Of a stretch of 14,302 bases of DNA, positions 13,844 through 14,302 are shown piece after piece. Made by a program: the position numbers and the translations under genes. The notes beneath the pieces are model-generated. The model saw only the letters and a list, made by a program, of their open reading frames with translations. It was not told the origin of the DNA and did not search any database. Every line of letters begins with the position of its first letter. Position 1 is the first letter of the stretch. Source of the stretch: CAZIOQ01 sp964540975 (lineage in GTDB: Bacteria > Patescibacteriota > Microgenomatia > UBA12405 > UBA6130); assembly GCA_964540975.1 (NCBI GenBank), contig CAZIOQ010000058.1, positions 1 to 14,302 of the forward strand, written 5' to 3'.

Positions 13844-14302
13844 ATCACCAAGTTTTGAAATGCCAATTTTTGATTTGACTGGAGAAAAAAAAGGCCAGAT
13901 CCAACTGAATCCGGCAGTTTTTGGAATTAAGCCTAATATTAATTTGGTTGCCCAGGCAGTAAAAGTTTTTTTATCTCGGCAAAGAAATGCCCATCCTAAA
14001 ACAAAAACAAGAGGCGAGGTTGCTGGTTCGGGAGCTAAAATCTGGCCTCAAAAAGGGACTGGCAGAGCAAGGCATAAAGATAGGCAAGCACCTATTTTTG
14101 TTGGCGGTGGAGTTACCCATGGACCACGAGGAAACAGAAATTGGAAGCGGAAAATTTCTAAAAAAATGAAAAGATTAGCTTTTTTTTCAGTTTTAAGTGA
14201 TAGGTTTTATCGCCAAAAAATGATGGTTGTTGACGATCTTAAAAAATTACCCTTAAAAACTAAAAAAGCAAGAGAGATTTTGGAAAAATTATTATCCAAG
14301 AC
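13821..14302 (+). CDS. rplD: 50S ribosomal protein L4 (uL4), 3' end outside window
   Basis: L4 binds domain I of 23S rRNA and its loop lines the exit tunnel; in E. coli it also represses its own operon by attenuation. The frame is open from ATG 13821 to the window end, giving 160 residues plus two bases. Recognisable are FGIKPNINLVAQAV (34-47), PKTKTRGEVAGSGAKIWPQK (59-78), GTGRARHKD (79-87), which with the preceding segment forms the tunnel loop, GGGVTHGPR (95-103) and KKMKRLAFFSVLSD (114-127). GAGG (13808-13811) lies 9 nt before the ATG, inside rplC, and the start is 23 nt before the rplC stop, so the genes are coupled. The remaining third is beyond the window. Confidence 0.96.
   Translation, partial: MKLKKKTKSPSFEMPIFDLTGEKKGQIQLNPAVFGIKPNINLVAQAVKVFLSRQRNAHPKTKTRGEVAGSGAKIWPQKGTGRARHKDRQAPIFVGGGVTHGPRGNRNWKRKISKKMKRLAFFSVLSDRFYRQKMMVVDDLKKLPLKTKKAREILEKLLSK

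Noticed and set aside
13987..14169. 60-codon + strand open frame beginning ATGCCCATCC
   Set aside because: It lies wholly inside rplD in another frame, while the rplD frame matches L4 throughout.
1..14302. CRISPR arrays, tRNA, rRNA, toxin-antitoxin or phage genes
   Set aside because: No regularly spaced repeats, tRNA-like cloverleaf or RNA gene stretches were seen; nearly all sequence is explained by the listed genes.

Overview
The window is the core transcription and translation cluster of a bacterium. One module runs rpoB, rpoC, rpsL, rpsG, thyX, fusA, tuf, rpsJ, rplC and rplD, all on the + strand, with the last gene cut by the window edge. The DNA is AT-rich by eye. TGA is read as stop (rpsJ ends with TGA exactly where S10 proteins end), so the UGA-glycine code of Gracilibacteria and Absconditabacteria does not apply. 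RpoB is short (1088 aa). RpoC carries an added charged coiled coil. S12 has the 13-residue insertion seen in Bacillus-type S12, and thymidylate synthesis uses ThyX. My best inference is a Patescibacteria/CPR lineage, perhaps Microgenomates-like. That is a judgement from overall protein character, not a computed placement.

Region by region: 1-144 is the 3' end of a transposase gene with an integrase core, sitting where rplL commonly precedes rpoB. A near-consensus promoter (TTGACT-N17-TATAAT, 141-169) overlaps the transposase stop codon and drives a leader of about 90 nt. That leader holds a terminator-like hairpin and a possible competing hairpin. rpoB and rpoC (268-7289) are followed closely by rpsL and rpsG (7314-8243). 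A gene for flavin-dependent thymidylate synthase, not a normal member of the str operon, follows with its own Shine-Dalgarno sequence (8278-9237). fusA and tuf each have a candidate promoter with an extended -10 element and a 17-nt spacer. After tuf the S10 operon begins (rpsJ, rplC, rplD). It is interrupted between rpsJ and rplC by 120 nt holding a perfect AGGAGG, a 13-codon open frame and a strong terminator-like hairpin.

The genes make the RNA polymerase beta and beta' subunits, ribosomal proteins S12, S7, S10, L3 and L4, and the two main elongation factors. Their clustering fits growth-linked co-expression. ThyX makes dTMP for DNA synthesis.

I found no defence system, CRISPR array, RNA gene or unknown large protein. 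The points most worth a second look are departures inside normally near-invariant proteins: an EF-Tu switch I without the RGIT motif, an RpoC trigger loop reading LKTKH instead of MRTFH, an RpoB rifampicin pocket altered at several contact positions, and an S12 with N45H and K87R equivalents. Two candidate RNA regulatory regions (rpoB leader, rpsJ-rplC gap) also stand out. All comparisons with other organisms come from memory of family consensus sequences, and no search was run.
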